Origin: Erodium maritimum
Taxonomy: Eukaryota; Streptophyta; Magnoliopsida; Geraniales; Geraniaceae
Direction: 5' to 3'
Assembly (NCBI GenBank): GCA_963921825.1
Contig: OY997592.1
Location: forward strand, 58,920,336-58,984,335
DNA length: 64,000 nucleotides
Of this stretch, positions 37,985 through 50,460 are shown one piece after another (within the stretch, counting starts at the first letter, position 1; each line of letters opens with the position of its first letter). The translations under genes and the position numbers were made by a program. The notes beneath the pieces were generated by a model. It saw only the letters and a program-made list of their open reading frames with translations, was not told where the DNA came from and searched no databases.

Positions 37985-39102
37985 AAACTCAAGATGGTGG
38001 TAATGAACCCAAGTTGAGTTTGTCAACTAAAGGTTTGAAGTTTCCTGGGATTAAAGCCTTGGTGAAGATATCTGCAATCTGATCGCTAGAGGAGACAGAT
38101 CGGAGAGTGAGGGTGCCCTGATTGAGATGTTGTCTGACAAAGTGACAATCGATCTCAATATGCTTGGTGCGTTCATGGAAGACATCATTATGAGCAATCT
38201 GAATAGCACTCTGATTGTCACAATGAATGGTAGTGGTTGACTTGTGAATAACACTCATGTCATGTAGTAACCAACGAAGCTATATGAGTTCGGAAGTAGT
38301 ATCAGCGAGGGCTCGATACTCAGCTTCCGTGCTGGAGCGGGCATTGGTTGTTTGTTTCTTACTTCTCCAGGAAATCAGAGAGTTACCAAGAAAGAAACAG
38401 TAACCTGTGGTAGATCGTCGGTCTGTAGGATCGCCTACCCAATCTGCATCTGAATAGGCCTGTAGGACTAAAGGTGAGTCATAAGAGAAATGTAGTCCTT
38501 GTGTTAAGGTGCCTCAAACATAGCGCAAGATCCGAAGAACGACCTCATAGTGAGTAGTGCGAGGTGCGCACATGAACTGACTGACGATGTGGACAGCATA
38601 TGCAATGTCAGACCTAGTAACAATGAGGTATACCAGCCCTCCAACTAATCGGGGTACAACACCACTATATATACACATGTACATTGTAGGTTTATTTATC
38701 GAATTCAATACAATTCCACAATTGTTATCACTACACAACACCAGTAAGTGATACAAAAATTCAGCTCAACCAGAGAGAAACCAGTTAACCACAACAGATG
38801 CAAAAACAAAAAAAAAAACCCCACAAAATGAGTAAATCAATCAACAAGACTGACCAAACCCAATACTCCGAATTAAGCTCAACTGGGTCTTAAAATCATT
38901 AAAAAAAAGTAGTCTTTCTCTCTCTCCCTACCCTTTTCTCAGCAACCAAACAGCAAAAAGCTCAAAGCAATCAGATAAAAATGATACCCTGAGTGCACTG
39001 TCTGGCATGAGAAATGCGATGATCTTCAGCCAGAGAAGCAACAATGAAGTATGATTCTCTTCTTTTGAGCCAATTGTCTCTCAAATCTGATGGAATCCCC
39101 AT
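36230..39102 (-). CDS. Early nodulin 93-like (ENOD93) protein
   Basis: Small membrane protein of the ENOD93 family, first found as a nodule-induced gene but present in non-nodulating plants; homologues have been linked to mitochondria. Four exons in phase: 39102-38988, 37324-37263, 36889-36814, 36324-36230, 115 residues. Exon 1 starts MGIPSDLRDNWLKRRESY, exon 2 has EGVRAGFKAASIACVASAVP, exon 3 has VRVIPWAKANLNYTAQ and exon 4 SIAAYFITAEKTILECARRN. Two hydrophobic helices are separated by a short polar loop; no cleavable signal is obvious. Exon 3 continues past an internal CAG|GTACTC to the donor GCAG|GTATAA, which is required for phase. Intron 1 (1.66 kb) contains the rearranged Copia element. 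Its 3' end faces the YBEY 3' end. Confidence 0.9.
37946..37982. repeat. 37-bp uninterrupted C run
   Basis: A homopolymer of C between the inverted LTR and the pol remnant: G37 on the Copia coding strand, at the polypurine-tract position. Confidence 0.95.
37983..38652 (-). pseudogene. Copia pol 3' fragment (reverse transcriptase end and RNase H)
   Basis: On the minus strand the reverse transcriptase C-terminal segment RLVGGLVYLIVTRSDIAYAV lies near 38640-38580, followed by RNase H with DNQSAIQIAHN and HERTKHIEIDCHFVR (about 38217-38140) and DQIADIFTKAL. A stop/frameshift near 38515 separates the two. It starts abruptly at the junction with the partial LTR (38652/38653). Confidence 0.85.
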
Positions 39103-40079
39103 GCTCTCTTCCTAGAAAATTGAATGAACTGCAAATGGGTGTGTTTATCAACAAAAGAACACTACTTGAAAATGATCAAACGATTAATCCGTTTCACTTA
39201 TCAATTTGGTTTCTCTACCGCAAAACAGATGTTTTTGTGTTCAGATCTCTGAACCTCAAACCTTTCCCGCAAACAATCCTGATCACATTTCCCTATTCTC
39301 TCTGTCGGAGCAGCCTAACTTTTTTAGTTTTCCGGAAATGCCCCTCGAGTGTCACGTCTATTTAAAATGTTGTGGATAGATACAAAAAAACGACCCCTAA
39401 ATATTAGTTTTTTGAACAAAAAAAACTAACAATTTATACTACTATAAACGAAATGTTGTATTTTCCCTTGAAAATAGGTCATGTATCTTGCACAAGTTAC
39501 CCAATTCTTTTTAAAATATCACCTTTACCCTTACACTACAATACATTTTTTGTAAGAAAAAAATGTCTCTCAAATGTTATATGTTTGTAGAACATACAAC
39601 TTTGATGAATGATATAATCAAGGAAAGTGCAAGGGTGCAAATTGCTTGAACTTTTTGTTTAAGAACACAAGTTCCAAAAATCAAATACCTGAGGGTCATT
39701 TTTTACAAAATGTTATTTACTTATGAACTAATCTCTAGTCATTTTAAATATCAATTAGAACTCATTTACACATAATCTCATCTCAGCTACCTCTTTAATT
39801 ACTTACAAAAATAGATGGCAGGGTAGCTTATTTTAAAAGAAAAAATCAAGATGTTACATATATAAAAAAAACTATTGATAATTCACATTTAAATGTAATA
39901 ATTTTTTCCGCCGGAATGTAAGTTCAGTATTTGGTACATGTCGAGCAAGCAGATGAGAAATTTGGAGGATTATATAAACGAGGACACAATCATCATATGA
40001 TGAAGTGTGTGCACTTGAATTCACTAGAGTAGGAAGGGCAACACAGAGCAGTAAGGTCCTGCATAATGCTTCTTCATCC
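39103..40079. other. Intergenic: ENOD93 promoter side and AUR1 3' flank
   Basis: ENOD93 5' region to about 39360, then AT-rich sequence without coding evidence. The short plus-strand frame at 39090-39365 overlaps the ENOD93 leader antisense and is not a gene. Confidence 0.5.
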
Positions 40080-43009
40080 TCAACCCTTGTAGGTGCCAGA
40101 GGGTTCAGCATTTTGAATTATCCACGGATGCTCGAGAAGCTTGTGCAGTGGCAGGCGCCTTGAAGAATCCTTGACAAGCATCTAATTACAATAAAAAGAC
40201 TGTTTAATGATGTATGGAAATGCAAAGTATATGTAGTTTTCAAGGCATAAAAGAAGAATGAAAACCTGACTGATGAGATCCTTTGCTGCAGATGATACAA
40301 CTGGTTTTGGAGGGAACTTCAGGTCGACTTGGACAATCCTGTAAATAAATACACAGTTTCAACACCCACATTGATTCTGAGGTTAAACTAAATTGATCCT
40401 CATATTGATCTACGAAATTAACTCTCTTCTTAGAGTTGCTATGTCCATACCAAAGAACTCATCTTTATTTTATTAACTTAGCAAAGAACTCATCTTTATT
40501 TTATTAACTTAGCATGTATGTCCCAAAATCTCACAAGAACAAATCTTGCAATTAGACAACAATTTCTTGCAAGTTACAAGCCTACAAGGACAAAAGGTTG
40601 AGCCACGGTTTATTGCCAAAATCATCAGACAAATCATAATCTTTGCATTGAAGATGAAAAACCAATTTTTGCATTGAAAAGAAGACTTGTGCAGCTTTCC
40701 AGAACTGTAAGCAAATCATAATCTTTACCATTCTAAAAAGCTACATGAGTTTACTTTACAACACAAAAGCTAGTTTTTTAATTTTCACACTACATTTCTA
40801 CGTTAGTTTTATTGAAAAAAATTAGGTACTTGTGTAGTTGCAAGATTTGTTCTTGAGTCTCATTCGGTGTTGTAGCTTAGATTAAAATAAGTTAGTAAAA
40901 GGCTGAACTCTTTCAATTTTTAGGCGTGGAGATGGCAACTCTACCTAGATCAATTACTTGGAACCTTACACAGTAGAAATAGGAAATATGCAGTACAGTA
41001 GGAATAATTGGTAATTTTAAATTGAACATGCCTACCTTCTATATGTGTCAGAGTGCTCCATTGCTTCAAAGGGAGGAACCCCGTATAGAAACTCATAGCA
41101 CAGGATGCCCAGGCTCCAGATATCCACATTTGCATCATGCTCTACACTCTCAACTGTCAGCCGATAAAAAAAAAGTTAATTAGCTGAACATTTTGGTTGT
41201 CTACATGAACAGTTTCACACCATTTTAATATTACCTAGTTAAATGTCAAACCAAACACAGTATAACATAGCAAATCAGATGTTTTACGAGAGAGACTTAT
41301 ATTATATATTTGATTTTCGTTTATGCTTACCCATCTCAGGAGGGAGGTAATCGAGTGTGCCACACATTGTACGCCTGCGATTGAATGTGTGCACCGACCA
41401 CCCAAAATCTGCAATCTTGAGCTCGCCCTGATAACCGAAAATTATATTGACTACATTAGGACAGTATATCTCAACTAGAGATCGCGAATCAACTAAAGGC
41501 AAGATTGTGTGGTTCATTACCTCTGCACCAATTAAAAGGTTCTCTGGTTTGATATCTCTGTGTATGACATGCTTCCCATGACAATAAATGAGTGCCCGAG
41601 CTAATGATGCAACATACTGTTTCATGCAACAATTACCAAAATAGATTATAGCAATTTCCCACAGCAATCATGGTTCATAGTTAATCAAAAACCAGATCCA
41701 TGGCATGAAAATAACTCACAGTAGCTGCTCTTCTTTCGCTGAAGTATTTACACTTCTGCAGTTCTTTGTAGAGTTCTCCTTTGGCAGCATACTCTAAGAT
41801 CAAATAAACCCGTTTCTGTGGTAATGGTATTGAAAACAACCTGGTTAGATAATAGTATAAAACTGTAGCATAACAGTATAAAACTGTAGCAAGGGTTGGT
41901 CTGTATACAGCAAAAATGACCATGAAAGGATTTTACCTGATCGTAAAAGTAACCATACAGCCGTAGAATATTAGGATGGCGAAGATGGCTTTGAATTTCA
42001 ACCTCACGACGAAGCTGATGCTCAACCTGTGACTGTTGCAGCTGGCTTTTGAAGAGTACTTTCAGTGCTACAATGTGATTGCTCTATTCGGAAAAAAAAA
42101 ACATATGGCTATGTAAGTTGTTATCAATAGTACAGCAGCAAGGCATCATAAAATTACTAAATAGATGTTACGGCAGCCGTTCTTTTGTTATGTACATGAA
42201 CTTGAATAAAAACAAAAACTGCATTTTATATCATTTTAAGCAAAGAACAAACAGTCAAACACAACCAATCATCAGTCTTCTACAATTGCAAAACTTCCAT
42301 AAAATACCAATGAAGTTGTCACATACCTAATGTTATGATATAAAAAACATAAAATACCTGCATCAATAAGGGCTTATTGTGCAGGCAATGTGAGACCTAA
42401 CAACAATTGAAAGAAAATAAATTGAGCTGTAGAATAAAAGTAAACTAACCCTCTTTTCTCTAGCCAAATAGACATGACCGAACTTCCCTCGTCCAAGAGG
42501 CTTTCCAATGTCAAAGTCACTCAGCGTCCATCTTTTTTTCTCAGCTGATGGGACATCTGAAGAAGACTGCAGAAACAAAGGTGCAGAATTAATCGGCTAA
42601 ACCCTGTAATTGCTAAAAAACTGGAAATTAGGTAAACCCATACCAACATTTCTTAAATCTGCCACTTATTAATAATTTGCAAACTCAAAATATAATTCCA
42701 ATATTTGTGATAAAATCCAAATAGTTTTGCCCAAATTTGAGTGGAAATAATACCTAATAATCTCCAGGCCCGAAATGTTCATAAGAAAATTAACCCAGTT
42801 CATCTATTTGCGTTAGGTGAAAACTAGAAACCCACTAATTGCTTAAACCTCTTAATAGAATTCATAAGCATAAATAGTCAGATCGGTAAAAACAACTAGA
42901 CGATACAGATCTACGCAGAGGCAAAGTAAGGTAGAAAACCATGTGAACAGAAGTGAATTTCTCTGGTGCTAACCTTCTCCTGAGGCTGGGTCTCCCCAGC
43001 GATCGCCAT
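40080..43009 (-). CDS. AUR1: Alpha-type Aurora kinase (AUR1/AUR2)
   Basis: Mitotic Ser/Thr kinase that phosphorylates histone H3 and acts at spindle and phragmoplast. Nine exons in phase: 43009-42974, 42566-42450, 42083-41937, 41815-41720, 41616-41521, 41427-41331, 41153-41036, 40338-40266, 40181-40080, 293 residues (Arabidopsis AUR1 is 294). Gly loop GRGKFGHV (about 37-44), VALKVLFK with Lys59, HRDIKPEN (151-158), DFGW (171-174), activation-loop RRRTMCGT with Thr184, [15 protein letters not shown] and HPWII near the C-terminus. The short N-terminus ([12 protein letters not shown]) marks the alpha class rather than AUR3. All catalytic residues are present and no break is seen. AUR1 versus AUR2 cannot be separated here. 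Confidence 0.95.
40456..40516. repeat. Tandem 31-bp duplication in AUR1 intron 8
   Basis: AAAGAACTCATCTTTATTTT with TATTAACTTAGC occurs twice, head to tail. It lies between exons 7 and 8. Confidence 0.85.
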
Positions 43010-44195
43010 TAGAGAGAGAGATGGGGTTTCTGAGAGGCTTCCAGAGAGAGATGAGAGATGAGAATGGAGAGAGAAAGATTAGAGGGACGATTGAAAAGGG
43101 GAAGGGATTGATGGCTTTCACAACGGTCGAATTTTCCCGACCACGTGGCCGCGATCCTGTCCGTTGGTCTTTTCAAATTTGGTCGGGAAGATGAGGCTAG
43201 TGCGACAGGTCTGTCACTTACGTGTTGGTACGGGCCAGTCAAGTTTCGGACCATACTCTATTTCTTCTCTTTTTGTATTAATTTATCATCCAATACTAAA
43301 TCGTCCTAATTCATTTCAATTTATTTGTTTTCGTTTAGTTTATCTTAATTTTCTTTCAAGTAAAAGTTTATCTTAATTTGAGATTTAGAGACGAAAATAT
43401 CCTAAAATATGAGATTAATTAAAATTTATAAAAAAAGAGTACACATTTATAAAAGATTAACACAATATGCTTTTCAATTGAATTTTTTAAGAAAAAGTTT
43501 CATGCTCTTTTACTTTTTGTATGGGGGACATTCAAATTGAAACAAAAAACAAGATGAATTAATATGATTTGATTATATTATAAAGTAAAGTAAAGGGTGG
43601 TGAAGTGTCATTTCCCCCCTATTCTTTCATTGAGAGGAAGAATTAGGCTGCATTGGTTTAACTCGAGTGAAGTTCGGATAATTAGAGAGGCTTAACATCA
43701 TCCATTAAATTATTAATTATAACAGTCACTTACAATCATATCTGAATGTGTTTTGGCACATTTGGTAACCATTTTGAAGGTCAGCTTTGAAACAGTCGAA
43801 AAAGGTTACAGAAATAACTCTCTACTTTTACTAGATCACGATGACTTTTACATGAAAAACTGATTCTTAACTGATCTCGAGAAAGAGGCTAGAAGAAACA
43901 TGTGCTAGGTTTCAATCCAAAAGTGCGATAAACACAAATCGTTCTCAAAACAGAGCTTAAGCACATCAGGATCTGGACGATCGTCAAAACATTGAGCATC
44001 GATATTAAATCAGTGTGGAGTGAATTACCCATAGTTATATGTTTCCTCGCTCTTGCCTGCAATAAGTGAAATCACAAACATAAATAACCTGGACAAAATG
44101 AATTACATTCTGTGGAAGGTTGCATAGCTTAAAGTGACAAAGGAAACACGAAACCTACAACCCATGATTCACCCTCAACTTCGGGAATTCTCAGA
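43010..44195. other. Intergenic: AUR1 upstream region and 3' flank of the membrane-protein gene
   Basis: The AUR1 5'UTR is GA-rich (GAGAGAGA near 43010-43080). The rest is AT-rich, with no gene seen. Confidence 0.5.
43122..43126 (+). promoter_or_regulatory. Possible mitosis-specific activator (AACGG) core upstream of AUR1
   Basis: AACGG about 115 bp upstream of the AUR1 ATG. Plant G2/M genes often carry MSA elements with this core, but the flanks (CAC-AACGG-TCG) fit the full consensus only partly. Confidence 0.25.
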
Positions 44196-45891
44196 TCAAC
44201 TGATCGAGACCTTTGGATTATTTGGTAGCAAAAACGGGGGAAGAAACCGGGGAACAGTAAATGCCAATATCAAACACAGAAGCACCAAGACAACAACCCA
44301 CCAAGCTTTGTGTGGGATGCCCAACAATAGTTCATCACAAACTGTCATCAATTAAAACACAATGTTGAGATGGAACACATAATAACATGCATATCATAAT
44401 TTTGTAAGTAGATAAATAAACAGCAAATCATAGTTCCTCAACCATTTGCAATAACATTTTGCACAAAATGTTTACATGTTAAGACACCAGTATTGGACTG
44501 TAGAACAAATACTGTTATGATATTCCTAGGCATTAAACACTTTCATCATCTAATCGGAATAGTGTTAAAGCCCAATCCACCTTAAAGCTCAAATTGATGG
44601 GTGGAGGTCCCAAGATGGCTTATCAAGTGGAAAACGGGTCCACATATTTGCGATGCGGCCTTGACCCCCCACCCACACACACACACACAGTTGAAGGCCC
44701 AGCTGCATGTGGACTATGGGCCTCTAGTCCGAAATAGAGGGCTTCAAGTATGGATGGACCAAACTCTGATATCATGTTAAAGGCCAACCCATCTAAAAGC
44801 TCAAACTAATAGGTGAAGGCCCCAAGATGGCTTACCAAGTGGCAAAGGATCCACATTTTCAATGCAGGGCCTTAACAAATAGAACTTTGTACAGATAAAT
44901 CCATACTTAACTAAACCAAATAAATATGTAAATTACGAGATGTGATACAGACAACAATTGAACCATGGACGTCGGGGACAAAATTGTTAAAGTTGCAGTC
45001 CAAAAATGTAAAAAAAATCAAGTTAATAGGGGCAAATTTCAAATTTAAGTGGGGATAAACTCCAAAAACTTACGGGAAATACACCCTCGTTATCACCCCC
45101 ATTCTGGATGCCCAAAGGCAAGATGAATCAAAACAATAGATGGAAACAGTGTGTTAACAATCGATAAAGAAAACTTATGAGCATACAATGATAAGAAAAT
45201 TTGATAGTTCATGTACGAATCTAAATTACCTATATTGAAAATGACGTATTCCCTCTCTTGTATGTTAGGTATCGCAACAATCCCCTCAGGTTCAACGTTC
45301 ACCATAACAAAAATCCCATCCTGAGCAAAGTCAAAACCTCTAAGTTTTAGCTGTGTGATAATGTGCACAATAAGCTCAAAACTAAAGAAGAATGAACAAA
45401 AACCTGGTCAAGGCTGTCGGTCTTGAAAATTAACTTTTCAGTATTGAGCAATCTTCTATTATGGTTCAGTCCTAAATCTGAGTCTGAGATGCCTCTTTTC
45501 AGTTGTATAGAAAAGCTAGCAGGAATCTGATTATTCAAAATGAGATAAGAATTTACTTCAAGAAAGCTTACAGATGAAACAATTAAGAGAGACACCAAAT
45601 ACATACAGAAGCTGGATATGATATCTTCACTTCATACCACGTATCTGGTTTCAGTCCTCGCAGTTGGTATAGTTGAGAACCCATTTGTAATGGTAGCGTT
45701 TCAGCCAATCTCTCCTCCCCCACATTCATATATCTGTTCTTAATCCTGCAGAAAATAGTAACAAATTTGTAAAACCCAAAACAACATGACCATGGCTACA
45801 AAATTGATTTCAATTAAGGAATTAACACGTACCCAACAACAGAAACAATGTAGAGTAATACGAACAGACATCGTATACTAGTACGTATCAT
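44196..45891 (-). CDS. Small signal-peptide/single-TM membrane protein, conserved in plants
   Basis: Five exons in phase: 45891-45833, 45745-45607, 45526-45404, 45350-45230, 44341-44196, 195 residues. Exon 1 encodes a signal peptide (MIRTSIRCLFVLLYIVSVVG). A lumenal/extracellular part follows (RYMNVGEERLAETLPLQMGS, WYEVKISYPASIPASFSIQL, RRLLNTEKLIFKT, GFDFAQDGIFVMVNVEPEG). After CDELLLGIPHKAWW there is one C-terminal TM helix (VVVLVLLCLILAF) and a short tail ending KVSIS. This is a type I layout. I recall uncharacterised plant proteins of this form (At3g44150-like) but no function. Intron 4 carries a TRIM. The alternative last exon at 44056-44025 also fits phase but lacks the TM and is not favoured. 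Confidence 0.85.
44563..44877 (-). mobile_element. TRIM/SMART miniature LTR retrotransposon, 315 bp
   Basis: Minus-strand order: 5' LTR (44877-44775, TGTTAAGGCC..TTTAACA), primer-binding site TGATATCAGAGTTT (44774-44761), about 80 bp of noncoding interior, a polypurine-type tract (GTGTGGGTGGGGGG, 44678-44665) and 3' LTR (44664-44563). The LTRs are 102-103 bp with moderate divergence. The perfect 5-bp duplication AATAG flanks it (44558-44562 and 44878-44882). It lies in intron 4 of the membrane-protein gene. Interior (AC)n at 44670-44690. Confidence 0.92.
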
Positions 45892-47401
45892 GGTTTTGAG
45901 GGAAAAAACTCAATTGGCCCCCAATTTCTGGATCCAGAAGAAACCCACAAGAGCTAGGCACCTACTTAAATCATCTTCTCTTCCAATAATATGATCTCTG
46001 AAGAGCAAGATTCAAGCACAATACACTCCATCAGTCCAATTCATCTGACAATCAGAAACTCAAATGAAGTAAACTAAATGTTGAACATTCGTATAAACGA
46101 AGCAAACCTCAATATCATGCCAGGAGAATAGATCAAATTCATCAAAAACCCAGAAAATTACAAACCTCTTAAGCATATCTGTCGGACAACACACAAAATT
46201 ACCTAACGAAAATCGTTTTTTTTCCTTAAAATCCCTCCTCGATGTTTGAAATAAAACAAAGTTTAAGTTCAACAATTGAAAAAATTATTATGGAATTAGA
46301 CGTGCCTTTGATGTGATGAAAGAGATTGGCGCCGTCGGTCTCCGGCCAAAATGGCGGCGGTAGTTGCTGCTTCCGGCGGCGTAAACGAGGGACTTTGAGA
46401 GAAAACGGGATGATGAAACCGAGTATTGGCCGTTTGAGTGAAGTAACTGACAGAGAGGTGATTACATTTACCACAACGGGGAAAGGTTAAATTTGTCTTT
46501 CCATAGCTAAAGCAAACTTATAAATAAAAATAATTTCATCTTAATATTTTAAAAAAAATTATATTTTATTTAAAATGTTATAAAAAAATTATGTCAGTAT
46601 CTTAAATTATTTTTATGTCATTTTAATGCTTTAAATTTTTATTAATTTTATTTAATATACTTATCATTAACTTTATCCAATGAAAATTATTATTATCACC
46701 ATTGTAGTAAAAGTCCCCGCCTGCCTAGTACCCCGTCTAGGCCTCAAAATCTATGAGAACGCTCGACTCGCTGCCTCGCCTAAGTCCCAAAATATGAAAA
46801 CCATCTGACTCGTCGTCTCACCCCATAAGTCGGAAACTTAGGCTCTACTTTGTGAAATTGGACATTTGAAAAGAGATGAAAATGTGAGAAGAACAAAATG
46901 TTTGTAATGGTCTAGAATTTTTTGATAAAAAGAATATGGTACGTGTCCTCTGGTGATTCATCGTTATAATTTTGTTTTATTAAAATAAAGAGTAAAATCA
47001 AAATGAGAACATTATTTGGTTTAGTTGTTTGTAATTTGATATTTGATGTTTTTTTTATATCATACACATATAGGTTATATTTTGAATTTTTTATTATATT
47101 TGTGTAATATATATTTATTAATAATTAAAAAAATTAAATCCGTTTAGGCTCCACCTAGACCATGACTAGTTCCCGCCTAACATCTAGGGGTCCTCACCGT
47201 CCGACTAACGTTTGACGCCGTTTACAACCTTGATTGTCACCAATAAATAAATGATTTCTCTATTTAAAGAAAAAAAAATACTTTTTGCGACAAAAGAAAT
47301 GCACGTTAAAGGAAGAGACAGCCAAACGAGCCCTTAAGCTCAACAGATAACATATACAAGTATCAGTGAGAGAGCAAATCATATCGTAAAGTAGAGGGAG
47401 A
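45892..47401. other. Intergenic: leader of the membrane-protein gene and GATC promoter
   Basis: A GC-richer patch at 46315-46400 is probably a 5'UTR exon of the minus-strand gene. 46500-47330 is very AT-rich with a CCGCCT/CTAGG-containing patch (46715-46850 and 47140-47230) that looks like transposon remnant. No coding region seen. Confidence 0.45.
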
Positions 47402-49171
47402 ATGGGAAGCAGAGCGCTGGTTGTGCTGAGAGCTATGCCTCATCTCTGTCCTCCGAAGCTCAGCTTATTCAATGGAGTTGGCCTAGAGAAGAGAAGCAAC
47501 CACCGATGCTACTCAACAAATGGCTCGTCTCTTCCAGCTCCGGACTTACCTCGTCTGGCCCAGACCGCTCGAATCTCTCTCACGCCGGAGGAGGTTCGCT
47601 ACTCCTCATCACTCTCTCGCCATCTGGGTCTTTCGTTTCATCCAATTTTCTGACTGCCCTTTTTGTTTAACTCCGGTTTTAGGTTGAGGAATTTGCTCCC
47701 AAGATCAATCAAGTCATAGATTGGTATGCTCTATGTCTCTCTCCGCAGTCAATGATTTGATGGTTGGAGTTTTTGTTTTAAAGTTTGATTATGCTTGTTT
47801 AGTTTTCAGAATTGCAAGAATGCTAATGTTGGTCAGAGGTTCATGAAGCTGATTAAGTGTTTTCTTTAGCTATAGGATTTTGTTTTTGTTTTGAAACAAC
47901 AATGTTCAACTTGAGTTATAATTGGTAGTATGTTTGGTAGGAAGATGATGTAATTGGAGTGGCTTTCTTGTGTTTGGTTCTTACTGAGGAGGTCCCTGTC
48001 TGTTACTTTCCTGTGAATGAATTGGGTGCAGCTTAATTGAATTGACCGAGTCCTCTCCGGGGTGAAAGGGTTGAGCCCAGAATGTTTAAGTCATGAAAGC
48101 CAACAAAGGCATAGCTTCACTTTTATCTGTCTATCATGAATACCTTGTAGATGAGAAGAGTCTAACTAGAGATAGGTTTGAGGGGTGAAGCTTTAAGGGA
48201 AATGACAATAAGTTGCTAACTTTGAGTGAAATGTTACTGACATGATAGTTGCAAATTTTTGTACTTCTATCGTCCCTTCTATTTTGATTGCTAATATTGT
48301 TCTTGAATGGGGACATAAATAACTGTAGGGAATGAAATTTTTTGTTGGCAAGTCCCAAAATATGAAAATAGCTATCATTTTTTATGATTAGTGATGGCTG
48401 AGGATTTTCAGGTTTGGCGAGATGTCTGTTTAAAGTTGTCTGATGAAACTCTATAGTAATTATCATCTCGGTCCTTAATTCTAGTTATAATTTACTTTTA
48501 TCATCACTACCATGTTATGCAATCTAGGTTGTTTATTTTGGAATGAGGGCGTAACTCCAATTTTTATATTTATTTTCATCTGTTTCTGTGTTGGTAGAAA
48601 AACTAAACAAGTACTGTAGGCCTTTCAACCAAACCTTCATCCAGTGTTCATTTAGATTCACTTGCCCATTCTTTAGGTGATTTATTTTAACTTCTTCAGC
48701 TCTGTGATCAATCTCGTGACCGGAGAAAATAGTTTGGTTAATTAAGATTTGTTTTGGTTCTTCACGACAGGTTTGGTCAACTTCAAGCTGTTAATCTTGA
48801 AAGCATCGACCCTGCCATTAGAGCAGGTGCCTGAAACCGTTTTTTTCATAAACTCTGTCGTTTTGTTATTAGCTAACATGCAAAAAAAAAAACTAACCAA
48901 TCATGATACAATTGAATCAAAGCCATTTTACAGTTCTTGATTAGATTTTTACCGTTTTTGCAGAAACTGAAGGGGACAATTTGCGTGAAGATATTCCAGA
49001 AGAATTTGCAAATAGGTAGGAATTTGTTTCTTAAACTATGATCATCAATGATTTGGTTTTGCCATCATTGAACTCCAACTTTTTTTTCTTTACAGGGAGG
49101 CCATGATAGCTGCTATTCCTGGTTACAAGGAGCCATATCTCAAAGTTCCCAAAATCTTGAACAAGGAATAG
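47402..49171 (+). CDS. GATC: Glutamyl-tRNA(Gln) amidotransferase subunit C, organellar (GatC)
   Basis: Small subunit of GatCAB, which converts Glu-tRNA(Gln) to Gln-tRNA(Gln) in chloroplasts and mitochondria. Five exons in phase: 47402-47593, 47683-47723, 48771-48826, 48964-49015, 49096-49171, 138 residues, near the family length. Residues 1-45 are a basic, Ser-rich targeting peptide. The GatC domain follows: DLPRLAQTARISLTPEEVEE, INQVIDWFGQLQAVN, then the conserved GDNLREDIPE and the C-terminal YLKVPKILNKE, the helix that contacts GatA. No defect seen. Intron 2 (1.05 kb) and the 3' flank were later copied, inverted, to 50-54 kb. Confidence 0.94.
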
Positions 49172-50460
49172 AACCTTTTAGGTAACTCGTTTCTTCTTTG
49201 CTGAGATCCTCTAGCTACATGAACTGGAGAGGTTACTCTACTATATTGATTTCCTTTATATTGAATTTGCCTTTTCTTCTTAAGTATAAACATTTTGACC
49301 TCTATGTAAAACTTTACTGTCAAATGTTACTATGGGATTTACTGCAATTTGTTGTCTTTTGATTTGACTTGGTATAGGAAAGCAGTTCATTGCGTTGGAA
49401 TATGTATTGCATTTTATTTAATGTGTGCCTACTAACATGACACCTCCGGATGTAACAACTTAAATTGTGTGTTTGTAATGCCAAACATCAGGTGATATAG
49501 TTTTCCTATCTCGAGGATAAATATAGTTCATATGAGTTTCGTTTTCTTACCACTTTCTTGAAAATTGTCGATTTCAGCTTCATTTTAGTTTTAATATGCA
49601 AAGACATGGTAAATGCTAAGTCGCATACCATCAGAGGGGAATGTACTGCACTTTGACTGGGGAAAATGAATGGAGTCCAACCAAGATTCTATTTGTTCAA
49701 TGAATTCTTGATATTGTGATATGCCACTTGGAAACTATGATTTGGGAAGTCATGAGTAGCATAGTTGGCATTCAAATCAGTCTATGTGCACATCATTTCG
49801 TTCAAAATTTTATGTAAAGGATTCAAACATTATATTTATGTGATGCAACCAATTGGCTCGACTCGACTGGCTGGGAAACTTATGACATGAATGCTTGCTT
49901 GATTTAACAAATGGGAGCCATAACACTGGGCCTTAAACTGTGGTTGCAGGATGCTACAAGGTTTTGGTCTTGGAGATTCTGCAGGATGCTTTTGTTTATA
50001 CCTTATTGCAGCAGCCTAGAGAGGAGGCATGTTGATGTAGGATTTTGAACTCTGATCAATGTTCTTTGGGCCAAGACTAACAATTATGTACTTGCCCTCC
50101 CAATCTTCTGTTCTTATACGCTTATTTTTTTTTACGGATAATTGTATGCCAATAGCTCTGCAATGAAACAAAATAAATACGAAGAGAAAGCTGATCGACC
50201 TAAGTTAAATGGAGTATCCATTTCCCTGCATAGCTTAAAGAATCAAATACGAAACTTGATAGACAAAAGAGATGCTTTTGAAGTCGTTATACTTATTATG
50301 GACCGAGTATTGCTAAGTATCTCATGTCAACAAGCATGACACTGAGAGGTAGTAGGCAATGGATTTGGTGTACCAATTCTATTCTATTCTGGGAAGTAGT
50401 AGTAATCTTTTTTTTATCAGTTAAAAAAACGGCTGAATGACTTTATATATTCCTACATCT
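49172..50460. other. GATC 3' flank, no gene seen
   Basis: 3'UTR and AT-rich intergenic DNA. The section 49300-49640 has an inverted relative at about 53640-53940. Confidence 0.6.

Larger units (their letters stand above)
37640..38730 (+). mobile_element. Rearranged Copia element with an inverted interior, in ENOD93 intron 1
   Basis: Order on the plus strand: complete LTR (37640-37789, TGTTAGAATATG..GTTATCA), primer-binding site TGGTATCAGAGC (37790-37801, initiator-Met tRNA type), a full LTR in reverse orientation (37802-37945), a run of C (37946-37982, polypurine tract of the inverted part), minus-strand pol 3' end (37983-38652) and a partial forward LTR (38653-38730) ending GTTATCA. Flanks CTGCA (37635-37639) and CTACA (38731-38735) match in 4 of 5 bases, so the whole rearranged unit looks like one insertion. 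Confidence 0.85.

Noticed and set aside
44025-44056. Alternative last exon (ending SEETYNYG) of the membrane-protein gene
   Set aside because: In phase by chance, but the exon at 44341-44196 gives the TM helix and matches the family end.
46226-46474. Minus-strand frame upstream of the membrane-protein gene
   Set aside because: No homology, and it spans a likely 5'UTR exon; the signal-peptide ATG at 45891 fits better.
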